DNA of 64,000 nt from Cervus elaphus. Taxonomy: Eukaryota > Chordata > Mammalia > Artiodactyla > Cervidae. The stretch covers positions 125,957,669-126,021,668 of the forward strand of contig NC_057819.1 in assembly GCF_910594005.1 (NCBI RefSeq). The letters are read 5' to 3'. Every line of letters starts with the position of its first letter. The stretch's first letter is position 1. Shown here in pieces: positions 43,166 through 53,290 of this stretch. Under the pieces are notes generated by a model, which worked only from the letters and a program-made list of their open reading frames with translations, did no database searches and had not been told where the DNA came from. The translations under genes were made by a program, and so were the position numbers.

Positions 43166-44011
43166 CTCAGACCTGGGAGGGCAAAGGACCTGTAACCAGA
43201 CCCCAGGTGGGGTGCTCGACAGAGGAGTTGAGAGTAAAATGGAGGAGGAGGACCCATGTGGCCAGGAAGGGCAGTGGGGGTTCTGCCTGGAGTTGACATT
43301 TTAACTGGGTTGCGGGTAGCAGGGTGGGGGTAAGGAGGCAGAGGCTTCCAGGTTGAGGAAATGGAGGTATGAAAGAGCCCATGGGGCTTGGGGCTCCATG
43401 TGACCCAGTCAGGGTGCAGGATGTAGATGGGAGAAGGAGCGGGAAAGTTAGTCAAGGTCAGATGGTGAAGGGTGTTGGGTGCCAGGCTAAGGATTTGGCA
43501 GCAAATGCGCTCAAGTTGGAATCACTGAGGGCTCCACAGGGGAACAGGTCTGTGCAGGGGAACATCACTGGGTGGCAAGATTGTAGGGGAGGTGGAGGGG
43601 GTGGGAACTGACTAGGAGTAAGTCTATAGGCTCGTGGAAAATGGTAGAAGCCCACGTGGGCAGGAGTAGTGAAGATGGGGAATGGGTCAGAAATACTGCA
43701 GAGGTAGAATCCAAAGGTGACAGGTGGGCTTACAGACCCGCACGCGAGGAGGGAGCAGCATGGTCCCCGTCACGTCTTGAAGAGCTTCTTTTCAACCCCA
43801 AGGTGGTTTCACTCTTAACATCCCCCTTGCAGCTCAGCGGAGCCTGAGTCTCAGGTAGTGGTGCTGAGTCTTGCCCACAGAGATTCCTGGTTTTGCCCCG
43901 TAGGAGCTGGGGCCCATGGAGGTCTGGGGACCAGGTGTCTGGTATTTCAGCTCATCAGGGAGTGGATTAAAACTTGACTTTTTTCCTCTCCCACTTTAGC
44001 CTCTTCTGTGC
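43166..44011. other. Unique DNA with an L2-like scrap
   Basis: 'gtgaagggtgttgggtgcca' and 'ggctaaggatttgg' (about 43464-43498) read, reversed, like the L2 block 'ccttagcctggca'. The rest is unassigned. Confidence 0.4.
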
Positions 44012-44199
44012 TGTTTTTTTTTTTTTTTTAAGACCTCTGTGCTGGGTGCCCATTATGGAAAGTGCTGTTTATGTCCAGGGCCCCTTAAAAAAGGCAGCTC
44101 ACGGCTCCCTGGCTGCAGTCCTCTCTGCTTGTTTCCCTGGCAACCGGAGGCAGGGAAAACAGAACCTGTCAGATGGAAAATGTCAGTTACAGCAGATCT

Positions 44200-44265
44200 G
44201 GGGAGAGGAAAGACGGGGTGGGGTGGAGGAAAGGAGAGGAGGGAGGAGAGGGGAGGGGGAGGACA
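44200..44265 (+). other. GA-rich purine tract
   Basis: About 65 bp almost wholly purine on the plus strand ('aggaaaggagaggagggagg', 'gaggggagggggagg'). It could form triplex or quadruplex structures. Confidence 0.7.
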
Positions 44266-46029
44266 AGCTGGCGGGGATTGTCAGGGTTCGTCCTGCTGCC
44301 CACCCTGGGCTGGTGCCCCGACCCAGGCGAGCTGGCCAGCCAGGAGCCTGGCTTCTTGAGGGAGGAGGCTGCCACCCAGAGCAGGGGGCCTGGAGCCTCT
44401 CGAGGAGAGGGGAGGAGACTGCCCAGCAGGATTAGCAGGACGGTGCCCCGGGGCGGCCGTCCCTTGCTCAGCTGATTATCACATTGTTTCAGAGGTAATT
44501 TGGTCGGCTTCAGGCACAGAGCCCTGCATGTTCTAGAAGCCCCTCCAGCCCTACTGTTTGAAGCTTAGTCTGGGCAGCAGAAGGAGGAGTTTTGGGGGAA
44601 GAAAGAGATGTCAAATCTTGGCCATCCAAAGACTCCGGAACATGCTCCCCATTCCTGCTCTCTGTATTGATCCCCATCCCTTGCTTTGGGTCAATTGATC
44701 AATGCCTCTGCCGAAGAGAGAAATTGCCCTTTAAAATGGTTAAGAAAGAGGTTCAGACGGAGTGTTAATATTCATCAAAATGGACCCCTCTCAAAATGAG
44801 AAGCAGAAACAAAAGAAGGAGCTTTGCTGAACAGTCTACTACGACGACAGGGAGAAGCAATCAGTTAATGGGACTGGATGCCAGTGAGGTGTGTGGGTGA
44901 CTTTTAAGAGTAGGGAGAGCACGTGAGTGAGTGTGCATGCGCGTGCAAGAGCATGTGTGTGTGTGTGTGCAGTGTGGGTGGTGGGCATGCGCTCTGCCAT
45001 CTCCTGCTGTTGTCCTCAGAAATTCCTGGAGCCTCCCCGGGCTCCTGATTCCCTAGGAGAAACTCTGCTGGCCTCCCTGGGCAAGTGGACACTAGAGGGG
45101 TGGGGTTGACAGGCAGACGCCTTCACTGTGTGATTGTGTTGCTATTCAGATGGTGTTTATTTAAAAAAAAAAAGAACACAACCTCGGAGGTGGCGGCAGG
45201 CTCAAAAGGAGGAGGAGCCATGATTGGGTCTGTTTATCCAGAGCAGCAGCAGCCCCATTGCAGGGCTTCCAGGTTTGTGTTACCTGGGGGGAGTCTTGGG
45301 GGACGCTTCATCAGCGAGGCTGGACATCAGACAGACCAGGCATGGTCCTGCTTCACGGATCTACTAACCCCGGGCTCCTCTGATTCTTGGGTTGTGGGGG
45401 TCTGACAACTTGGTCTCCAGCTTCCTGGCTGGAGTCAAGGGTCGGGGGGACAGGGCTCAGCCCATAGAGCCTTGGTTTAAGCTATAGGAGGCTGAGGCGG
45501 GGACCAGGCTCTCTGGACCAGGAGTGTCCCTGGCTGGGTGCACGTTCAAGGGGCAGCATACGGACGCCCGAAAATTTAGCTCTGGTATGCATCCTTGCAA
45601 AAGAAACAAACAACACTTCCAAACTTAAGCCAAAAAAAGAAAAAAAGCAACAAGGCAACAACAGCAAAACCCGACACAATGATGCCCAGACTCCCAGGTT
45701 CGGGCATTTGCTCTCTAGATAAAAACTTTCAGCGGAGGACAGCGGAAACCAGCTGTTTTATTTCAGCACCATCTCTCCACCTGTGTTTTCTGGGTGGAGA
45801 CCCTGCCCCTCTCTCCCATCTCGGGAGCCTCACCAAGGACCCCCACAGTGGGGCACGTCATCTGTTCAGTCTGCAGCTGAGCAGGGAACATGACCTGGTG
45901 GCCCGAGCTTCTGGAGGTGACTGTCCTGGCCTCGCGGGCCATGACTGTCTCGGAGAAAGCTGCCCTGCTGGTGGTGGCATAAATCACCACTCCCTCATAG
46001 ACCATATGGACCTTCCTGTCAGGCCGGGA
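44266..46029. other. Unique DNA with small AT-rich islands and a GT run
   Basis: No exon is supported. A GT stretch lies at about 44950-44970. The AT-rich part at 44640-44800 is listed separately. 45130-45240 ('gtgtttatttaaaaaaaaaa') is also AT-rich. Confidence 0.45.
44640..44800. promoter_or_regulatory. Candidate conserved noncoding element (weak)
   Basis: The 'ttgatc' motif recurs ('attgatccc', 'caattgatcaatg'), forming the palindrome 'attgatcaat' at 44693-44702. 'gttaatattcatcaaaatgg' follows. It is repeat-free to my eye, and the function is speculative. Confidence 0.3.
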
Positions 46030-46335
46030 TGGACTTAAATGATGACATTTTTCATCTTGATTGACAATTACCTTCCCCTGGAAGTTGGGGAACAGCCTGG
46101 CTACAATTACATCTTGTACAATAAAATGAGGGAAATAAAAAAGAGGGTCATTATTTTATGAAGATGGTCTCTGACAGTTGGCTAAGGAGGTAATCTTTAT
46201 TCCCGCTGCTCTCGCGTTTTATTATTTTATTAAGAGTTAACTCTCGATTATCCACATGTGAGCCAAAGAGATGACTTTATCCCCACAGCTGTTAGGCCTT
46301 ACTATTTTATTATTATTGGTTTGGGTTTTTCCCCA
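46030..46335. promoter_or_regulatory. Candidate conserved noncoding element (homeodomain/TALE motifs)
   Basis: About 300 bp of AT-rich unique sequence in a GC-rich setting. 'tgattgaca' (46058-46066) fits a PBX/MEIS-type TALE site and overlaps 'caatta'. 'ttttattattttattaagag' and the palindrome 'gagttaactc' (46234-46243) follow. The mixture of many short TF cores and absence of repeats is typical of developmental enhancers. This is inference. Confidence 0.45.
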
Positions 46336-46467
46336 GGCTCCATTATGGGCATTAAAAAAAAAAAAAAAGTCATGATTTCTAATGCTTCTCAAGTGCCCAT
46401 TTTGAATTATGTGCAGTAACTGTTTATAAAGTCAATATCACTCCTCCCTACTTGGGTGAGTGGCTAT

Positions 46468-46625
46468 TTTTTTTTTTTTTTTTTACTGTGGTAAAATATG
46501 CATTGTCTAAAAGTTCCCACTTAAGCTATTTTAAATACATTTCAGTGGCATTTGGTACACTTGCAGTGCTGTGTGACCATCACCACTATCTAGCTCCTAA
46601 ACATCTTTATCACCACAAAAGGAAC
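46468..46625 (-). repeat. Ancient L1 3' UTR, antisense, left part
   Basis: 'actgtggtaaaatatgcatt', 'catttcagtggcatttggta' and 'gtgtgaccatcaccactatc' are the reversed L1M 3' region. It continues at 47790 after a block of later insertions. Confidence 0.8.
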
Positions 46626-46884
46626 CCCCAAAACACACACGTATGTAAAGCAGATAGGGTAGGGTGTCCCTGGAGCAAGAGAACCAGACATGGCTTTCTT
46701 GACATCATAAGAGAAGCCTTTTTGGTCTAAGCCGTTTTGTGATCTAAGTTTGGCCACGATGTTTGCCCTTAAACCAGTCTTAGTTATCAGTGATCTTAGG
46801 GAAAGTAACAGAATGCAGGAACAAAGGAAAAGCAGTCAAGAAACCAGATGGGCGGGGTGGGTGGAGTGGGAGGGAGGCCCCAAA

Positions 46885-46968
46885 GAGAGAAGACACATGT
46901 ATACACACAGCTGATTCACTTTGTTGTACCACAGAAACTAACACAATCTTGTAAAGCAACTTCTTTTT
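46885..46968 (+). repeat. Ruminant L1 3' terminus, sense
   Basis: 'gtatacacacagctgattca' and 'cagaaactaacacaatcttg' are the end of the ruminant L1. The last bases ('acttcaataaaac', 47354-47368) appear beyond the BovB insertion. Confidence 0.75.
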
Positions 46969-46969
46969 G

Positions 46970-47345
46970 TTGTTCAGTCATTAAGCTGTGTCCCACGCAT
47001 TGCAAGCCCAGGGGCTGCTCCTCTGTCCACCACTATTTTCCCAGAGTTTGCTCATATTCATGTCCATTGAGTCAGTGATGCTATCCAACCATCTCATCCT
47101 CTGCTGCCCCCTTCTCCTTTTGCCTTCAATCTTTCCCACCATCAGGGTCTTTTCCAATGAGAGTTTTTTTTTTTCCTGAGGCTCTTCGCATCAGGTGGCC
47201 AAAGTATTGGAGCTTCAGCTTCAACATGAGTCCTTCCAGTGAATGTTGAGGGTTGATTTCCTTTAGGACTGATTCCTTGATCTCCTCGCATTCCAAGGGA
47301 TTTTCAAGAGTCTTCTTTGGCACCACAATTAGCATTAATTCTTCG
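46970..47345 (-). repeat. BovB LINE 3' region, antisense, inside an L1 tail
   Basis: 'ttgttgttcagtcattaagc', 'ccatcatcctctgctgcc'-like text, 'atcagggtcttttccaatga' and 'gcatcaggtggccaaagtat' follow the reversed BovB 3' end. It splits the ruminant L1 terminus. Confidence 0.88.
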
Positions 47346-47374
47346 GCACAGTTGCACTTCAATAAAACAAGACA

Positions 47375-47779
47375 AAATAATAGGTTGGAGATGAAACAGA
47401 GTCCTAATTCCTCCTCAAGAATTTACCGATACAGCACAATCTGATACAGTCTTAAAGCTCTGCAGGAACTAAGACCCCTACCTAGGTGGAGGATGAAAGG
47501 ATGGTGCTGATCCTCCTGACTTTAACCAACTAAAGCTTGGACTCTGTCCACCGTTGCCCAGTGAATTCTCTGCTCAAGCCACTTCATGAACAATCACTCA
47601 CGCTTAGCTTAAAAATCCCCCAATTTTGCCATTCAGGGAGACAATGCTTTGGGAAATAGCCCCTGTAGTCTCCTTACCTGCTGCTAGTAAAAAGAAATCC
47701 TTTCTTCTTCCAACCTTTAGCTTGATTTTGTCTTTTGGTTCAACATCCACCAAGAGGTGAACCCAGTTTTCAGGTAACA
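47375..47779 (+). mobile_element. Ruminant ERV solo LTR (gammaretrovirus-like)
   Basis: 'aaaaatcccccaattttgcc', 'attcagggagacaatgcttt', 'gtctccttacctgctgctag' and the terminal 'ccagttttcaggtaaca' match a common bovid class I LTR. The LTR ends in CA. A TATA-like 'cttaaaaatc' and a weak poly(A) signal 'agtaaaaag' are visible. No internal genes adjoin it. The left boundary is approximate. Confidence 0.7.
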
Positions 47780-47789
47780 GTTCTACCCC

Positions 47790-47960
47790 ATTCCTGTCTT
47801 TCTCCAGCCCCTGCAGCCTTCTCTCTGCTTTCTGTCTCTATAGATTCACCCTTTCTAGACCCTTCGTTTGAAGGGACTCATGCAGTATGTGGACAGCCTC
47901 CAACATCGACAGTGGTTTGGTTTGTCACCTTGAGAAACATCTTTCTTTGGCCAGATCACA
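47790..47960 (-). repeat. Ancient L1 3' UTR, antisense, right part
   Basis: 'tctgctttctgtctctatag', 'attcaccctttctagaccct' and 'aagggactcatgcagtatgt' continue the reversed L1M 3' region of 46468-46625. The gap corresponds to inserted L1, BovB and LTR. Confidence 0.75.
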
Positions 47961-48411
47961 AATGAGTGGGCTTCCCCTTTGACTCTCCCCCACTCAGGTC
48001 GGGTGGGGAGGGCGGTCAGGTGCAGCAATGCTGGTCTGGAAGCCAAAATTGACTTTAGATAATCCACAAAGTGGATAACCAGCCGTGGAAAATTGAGAGG
48101 TGGTGATGCTCATTTATACCCACTCTGATAGAGATACACATTGCAGGGGGTGGTGGGGGGGGTGGGGTGGGGAGAGACCTAGAAGGGGGAGGGTTCAAAC
48201 CGGGACAGAGCAAGAGGGGTTCAGTTCCTCTGAGGGGGCGTCAGTAGCCTCTACCAGAATGGGGAGGCTGCCAGCTGGAGCTGACTGCTGGAATGCACAC
48301 GTCTCAGCCACTCACTCACACGCCATCTTTCCTCCAAGAGGCGAGACTCATGGTCTGATGTCAAAAGCAGTATCCTTGGGCCCTGAATTAAAATGCTCCC
48401 GCTCTTTAAAG
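47961..48411. other. Unique DNA with a G-rich patch
   Basis: 'ggtggtgggggggg' and 'gtggggtggggaga' (48148-48176) form a quadruplex-prone G-run. Nothing else is recognised. Confidence 0.5.
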
Positions 48412-48622
48412 GGGCTTCCCTGGTGGCGTGGATGGTAAAGAATCTGCCTGCAACGCAGGAGACCCGGCTTTGATCCCTGGGTTGGGAAGATACTGTGGAA
48501 CAGGAAACAGCAACCCACTCCAGTATTCTTGCCTGGAGAATCCCACGGACAGAGGAGACTGGCGGGCTACAGTCCATGGAGTCTCAAAGAGTTGGACACG
48601 ACTGAATGACTAACACTTTCAT
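48412..48622 (+). repeat. Bov-tA SINE, sense, full length
   Basis: The head 'gggcttccctggtggcgtgg', a degenerate B box 'ctttgatccc', the body 'cactccagtattcttgcctg' and the tail 'acacgactgaatgactaaca' are complete. 'tttaaag' flanks both sides (48405 and 48625). Confidence 0.94.
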
Positions 48623-49474
48623 GCTTTAAAGATGGAATATTTTTTTAACAGGGCTCCCAGATTTCACACTCTAAGCAGACTCCCCAGACTCTATTTTCCC
48701 ATCAGATTTTCTTTCTGTGAAGACTCAGTTTAACACTGGCCCAGGACAAAAGTTACATAGCCAATAAAAGAGGATTCTGTCTCTGTCTGACTTTCTGTGT
48801 CTACTCAATTTTGGGGGGGACAGGGGCTCAAAGGGAACTGGGGGAGGTGGAAGGAGGATGGGGTGGGGAACGACCAAGGGAGGAACAATTAAGGGATTGC
48901 TCGACAGCACAAGTGGGGCTGCAGTCCCCCAGAGCACCATCTTCTTGTAGCATCTTCTTGCTATCAAGCTGCAGGTGCTCATGGGTATTGACCAATTATC
49001 TTGGGCAAAAAATAAAGAAGATGAAGTTTCTATGGCCATCTGCTCTGTCCTCCCACCTCCTAAGTCCATGGAGTTTGGAAGAGCCTTGAGCTCCTTACCT
49101 CTCAACCTTGGATCTTCTAATTGCTCTGTTGGCACCATCCATAGCAGGACAGAGAAACTGGGTCCCCTGTGCACCTCCATCCTGGCCCTCCAGCTGACCT
49201 CCTCTGCTCAGGCTTGGTCAGGATCTGTCCCTGAGTCTGCCATCTTCACTCGTCACTGTCAGCTCCTGTGTTGCCCACCGTCATCTGCTGCCCCCAGCAG
49301 GCAAAGGGTGGAGTGCGTGTTGGGGGAGGGGGTGGCGATGGAAACCCACGCTGCCAGAATCTCGGCGGCACACACAGGCTGGGTGAGAAGTGAGTGGCTG
49401 ACGAAACGCCAAAATGCCTAGACGTTTTTGCAGAGTGCTCCCAGTTCGTCCTCCCAATTTCTGCATGGCACATT
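48623..49474. other. Unique DNA, no gene seen
   Basis: A 151-codon minus frame (48725-49180) is Pro/Leu-rich in the middle and has no domain I recognise. No splice-bounded exon is seen. Confidence 0.5.
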
Positions 49475-49491
49475 ACACTCAATGCATTTTA

Positions 49492-49691
49492 TTTTGTTTT
49501 TAATTTATAAGATTTTAAAAGTCCAGGCCATTTTAAACATCTTTATTGAATTTGTTACAAAATTGCTTCTCTTTCATGTTTTGGTTTTTTGGCCACAAGC
49601 CATGTGGATCTTAACTCCCCCACCAGAGATCAAACCCACACCCCCTTTGTTGAAAGGTGAAGCCTTAACCACTGGACTGCCAGGAAGTCCA
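49492..49691 (-). repeat. CHR-type SINE with A-rich extended tail, antisense, 17-bp TSD
   Basis: A reversed tail ('acatctttattgaatttgtt'), 'ggttttttggccacaagcca', the reversed B box 'gagatcaaaccc' and the reversed head 'gactgccaggaagtcc'. 'acactcaatgcatttta' is duplicated exactly at 49475-49491 and 49692-49708. Confidence 0.95.
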
Positions 49692-49919
49692 ACACTCAAT
49701 GCATTTTAAAAACCAAGGAATGAAGGATTGAAGCTCATCTGGGCTCCTGCTCACTGACCCTCCAGGATATGCAAGGCTGCAGCAGTCCTGGCTATTTGCA
49801 GCTGGCCTCTCCCGGGTTGGAATACCTTTCCTCATTCCTTGGTGGCTTCCAGTCTGTTCCTGCTGGCGGGGAATACGATGCTCTGGATTGCAGGCTTAAA
49901 TACCTCCCCACACCCTTCC

Positions 49920-50220
49920 TGAGTTCTTTATATAAATACCCACTCCATGGCCGTCACCTACTCCATCATAGAGATCCATCAAATGAACCAGCCGAGCCCA
50001 TAAATTATTGCACAAACCATTCCAAACAATAAAGGCAATTTTACTTACTGAACCATTAAATTTACATACTTAAATTAGACCCAACCAGACGTCGCGTGGG
50101 GATGTCTTGGGGCCAGGCAAACAATGAGTTTCAGGAAGCGCTATCTCGTGTTTCCCCACCTCTCACATGAAATTAATGGGGTGCTTCAATTTAATCATTA
50201 TTACAATCACATCTTTATTT
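49920..50220. promoter_or_regulatory. Candidate conserved noncoding element
   Basis: An AT-rich, repeat-free 300 bp with 'ccataaattattg' (49998-50010, posterior HOX/CDX-like), 'ccaaacaataaagg' (50022-50035, SOX/FOX-like), 'catacttaaattag' and 'caatttaatcattattaca'. An isolated 'gacgtcgcg' lies in the middle. Enhancer role is inferred from motif density. Confidence 0.45.
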
Positions 50221-50802
50221 AGTTACTTGGCTGGGTTTGACCTGCTGCTTTGGGCAGCTCAGGACTCACCCTGGCGCCCTGGGCTGTTCCAACAGCCAGC
50301 GAGAGGGCAGCAGGAGGCCAGTGGGTGGCTGCCAGGGCTGCTCCGTCCCAGGGATACTGCGCTGGCAGACGCTGTTTCTGCCCACAGGATGTATTTGAGG
50401 ACGCCTGTGGTTCTCTCTTATCTGGAAATTGGAGCCTACCCTGGGGAGACACATAAGGGGTTCTCCCTTGACCCCCATATTGAATCTGACACTGAGTCTG
50501 GCCAATTACATCTTTTAAATATTTCTTGGCTCTTCACTTTTTTTCCATTCCTAATCCCTGTGTCTGAGTTCAGGCCCCAGACTTTGTGCCTTTGGCATTA
50601 ATCCCACGCCATGCTCTGGTTGCCAGAGCAACTTAATGAAAAATCTAGACCTGACCTCCTCTGCTCCAGCCAGGAAGGCTTTAGGGACAGCCCATTGCCC
50701 ATGGGAGAAAAATGATTGATTTCTGGGTGTGGCATTCAAGGCTCCTCTTGCCCTTCCCCCCTGCCCCTTTGTCCTTCCAGTTTTGTTTCCGGTCAGTCCC
50801 TG
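50221..50802. other. Unique DNA, nothing recognised
   Basis: Short frames only. 'ggcattcaaggctcctctt' (about 50730-50750) is an L2-like scrap. Confidence 0.45.
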
Positions 50803-50816
50803 CCTTGGCCTTTGTG

Positions 50817-51040
50817 GTGGTTGTTGTTTAGTCGTTAAGTTGTGTCTGATGCTTTGCGACCCCATGGACTGTAGCCTGCCAGGTTCCTCTGTCCATGGGG
50901 TTCTCCAGGCAAGAATACTGGAGTGGGTTGCCATTTCCTTCTCCAGGGGATCTTCCCAACCCAGGGATCGAACCTGCACCTCCTATGTTTCCTGCATTGG
51001 CAGGCAGATTCTTTACTCCCGAGCCACGAGGGAAACCCTG
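50817..51040 (-). repeat. Bov-tA SINE, antisense, first of a tandem pair
   Basis: 'ttagtcgttaagttgtgtct' to 'gagccacgagggaaaccc'. 'cttggcctttgtg' precedes it and 'ctcggcctttgtg' follows (51043-51055), a target duplication with one difference. Confidence 0.94.
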
Positions 51041-51055
51041 GCCTCGGCCTTTGTG

Positions 51056-51277
51056 TGTGTGTGTGCTAAATTGCTTCAGTCGTGTCTGACTCTTTGTGAC
51101 CCCATGGACTGCAGCCTGCCAGGCTCCTCAGTCCATAGGGTTCTCCAGGCAAGAATATTGGAGTGGGTTGCTGTGCCTTCCTCCAGGGGACCTTCCCAAT
51201 TCAGGGATCAAACCCGCATCTCCTGTGTCTCCTACATTGCAGGAGGATTCTTTACCTTAGCACCACCTGAGAAGCCC
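51056..51277 (-). repeat. Bov-tA SINE, antisense, second of a tandem pair
   Basis: 'ttgcttcagtcgtgtctgac' to 'accacctgagaagccc'. It follows the first copy's right target repeat, and 'ggcctttactg' comes after it. The same target word therefore appears three times around two SINEs in the same orientation. Confidence 0.94.
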
Positions 51278-51278
51278 A

Positions 51279-52343
51279 AGGCCTTTACTGTTCACTAAAA
51301 CCAAATTGCCCGGAGTGCGTGGGCCCACATACTTCCCGTGGTCAGCCCTGCCACATTCCCCGGAGACTTGCTTCTCTAATGCCTCTTCACACCTCTCTTT
51401 TCTCGGGTACCTATAATCTGTGCTTTAAAGCATCTGAGGCATCATTTTCCCCATCTCCTCCATGCAGGTTGGGCTAAATGTCCCGGCATTTCATGGCCCT
51501 TCTTCTCTATCTCACTGCTGTGTTTGGAACAATCAGTGAATGTGCCCACCTGGGGTACCACCTATTCCTTTCTGAGCCCTCAGCACCCGGTAGAGTCTGC
51601 TGTACAAGGATGCTCCAAGACGTCTGCCAGGTAAATCCCTTAGGGGGAGGGGACAGCGGCCCGCACAGCCGACTCCTTGACCCTCTGCCGCCCTCAGCGC
51701 TTGAAGGCTCTGACTCTTCATTTGTGTGTGAGTTAGACCCAGGACGGTCTGGTTGGAGAAACACTCCCACCGTCACGGGGCGGGTACCCAGGCTTCCCAG
51801 TGCTTTTTTGGACAGTGGCGGAAACTGGGTTATAGCTGTGTGTGGCCTGGAAACTACCCAGAAGGTGTCAGGAAGTTCCTGGCTCAGCGGTAACAGACCC
51901 TCGGTGCTTGTTTCCTGGCCATTTTAAGAAGTGACTGAGGACAGGTCCAAGAGTCAGTTTGCAGAGGGAGGGATATCTGAGCAGCACGCAGGGGTGGGGG
52001 CGTTGCTAGCTGTTTATGGTGGACACGTACTGTCTGCTCCCTGTTGAGGTCTCTCTGGTTCCCTTCTGAAAGGGGCGTGGGGGATGCTGCTTGCCTCTGT
52101 CTATCCCCGAGTACATCACTAGGTGTCTTTTCAGAAGGTGAAGTGTGTCACGACTCATCCTTGTTGGAGCATCAGACTTGGAAAATACAGTCTCCAAAAG
52201 GTGCTGGTTTGCACAGACGCTTGTGTAAGAAGTGCCCCACCCCAATGAGGTTGGGAGCACCCACCTGCAGGGCAGGGACCTGGCCTTCCCTGCTGTCCGA
52301 CACCCAGGCCAGGCCTCTGCGTGGCATGTATGTTTGGCCTATA
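51279..52343. other. Unique DNA, no gene seen
   Basis: A 149-codon plus frame (51478-51927) starts at an ATG but shows no domain. It has an equally open antisense shadow. Confidence 0.5.
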
Positions 52344-52653
52344 GCGGTGCTCCCAACAGAAGTATAATGCCAGCCACACCTGCAATTTAAAATTTTCTAG
52401 TAACCAAGTTAGATAAGTGAAAAGAAAAAGGTGGAATTCAATTGAATAATACATTGTATTTAACCTAATCTATCAGAAGCATTATTATTTCCATGTGTCA
52501 TCAGTATGAAAACTATGAATAAGACATTTTGCATTGGTTTGTGTGTGAAGCTTTTAAAATCCAGTGTGTATTTTACATCTGCAGCCCCCCTTGATCTGGA
52601 CCAGTGGCTCCTGAGCCCCGTGTGGCTGGTGGCTACCTAATTGGACGGGGACG
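52344..52653. mobile_element. hAT-type MITE, near full length
   Basis: The left end 'cggtgctcccaacagaag' and right end 'ctacctaattggacgggg' are diverged inverted termini of the CAGYGCTGTCCAATA class. Internal 'aattttctagtaaccaagtt', 'tgtatttaacctaatctatc' and 'ccagtgtgtattttacatct' are characteristic. No transposase. Exact MER name not asserted. Confidence 0.75.
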
Positions 52654-53139
52654 CGGGTTCGCTGGCTGATGGCGGAAAATGCTTTTGTGGAAATGAGCAT
52701 CCTGAATGCTACGCCTTGCCATCCCTCCAATTAGGCAGGTGGGGGTGGGGGAAGCAGGCACATCAGCTGTTCTCCCACCAAACAATACCCAGAGCTGCAG
52801 CCAGAGATAGAGGAAGAGGGGGTGTGCAGCCCCCAGAATCTCAGATGCAGCTGACCCTCAATATACAGCCTTAGCAGAGGCATCATGAAGAGTTATTTAT
52901 CAGCTTGGAGAGGAAACAGATGCCTTAAAATGAGGACCCCATTGACTCTGCTGCCAGGGATACAGAGAACGCAGGCTCCTTCCGCGAGCCCTCTCAGGGA
53001 GCCCAGCTCAGGATGCCAGGCCCATCGTAATGAAGTGAAGGCTTGCAGGCAGCCAGCAGAAAGCCCGGAATCTAAGCCGGGCCTCCAGGATTTCCTGTAC
53101 TGCAGTGCCCACAGTCACTCGCAGGCATCGTGATTAATG
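52654..53139. other. Unique DNA, nothing certain
   Basis: 'ggcggaaaatgcttttgtgg' (about 52671-52692) and 'agagttatttatcagcttgg' (52888-52907) are compositionally unlike neighbours but too short to call. Confidence 0.4.
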
Positions 53140-53290
53140 GCTGGATACCCTGGTGTGAGAGCCATTTAAAAAAATGGCATTTTTGTCATGGACAGTGTTC
53201 CACATAGAGTAAAGGTCATACATGATAAGAGCATTATCCATATTTCTCGGGCAAACATGCTTAACCTTGTAGAGCATCATTCCTCGGTGG
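53140..53290. promoter_or_regulatory. Candidate conserved noncoding element (weak)
   Basis: 'gccatttaaaaaaatggcat' (53161-53180) forms an inverted repeat with arms GCCATTT and AAATGGC. 'aagagcattatccatatttc' follows. It is repeat-free and AT-rich. Confidence 0.35.

Noticed and set aside
43974..44435. 153-codon plus-strand frame with a hydrophobic start
   Set aside because: The hydrophobic start is the translation of a poly-T stretch and the Gly/Glu/Arg part is the GA-rich tract. It is compositional, not a signal peptide.
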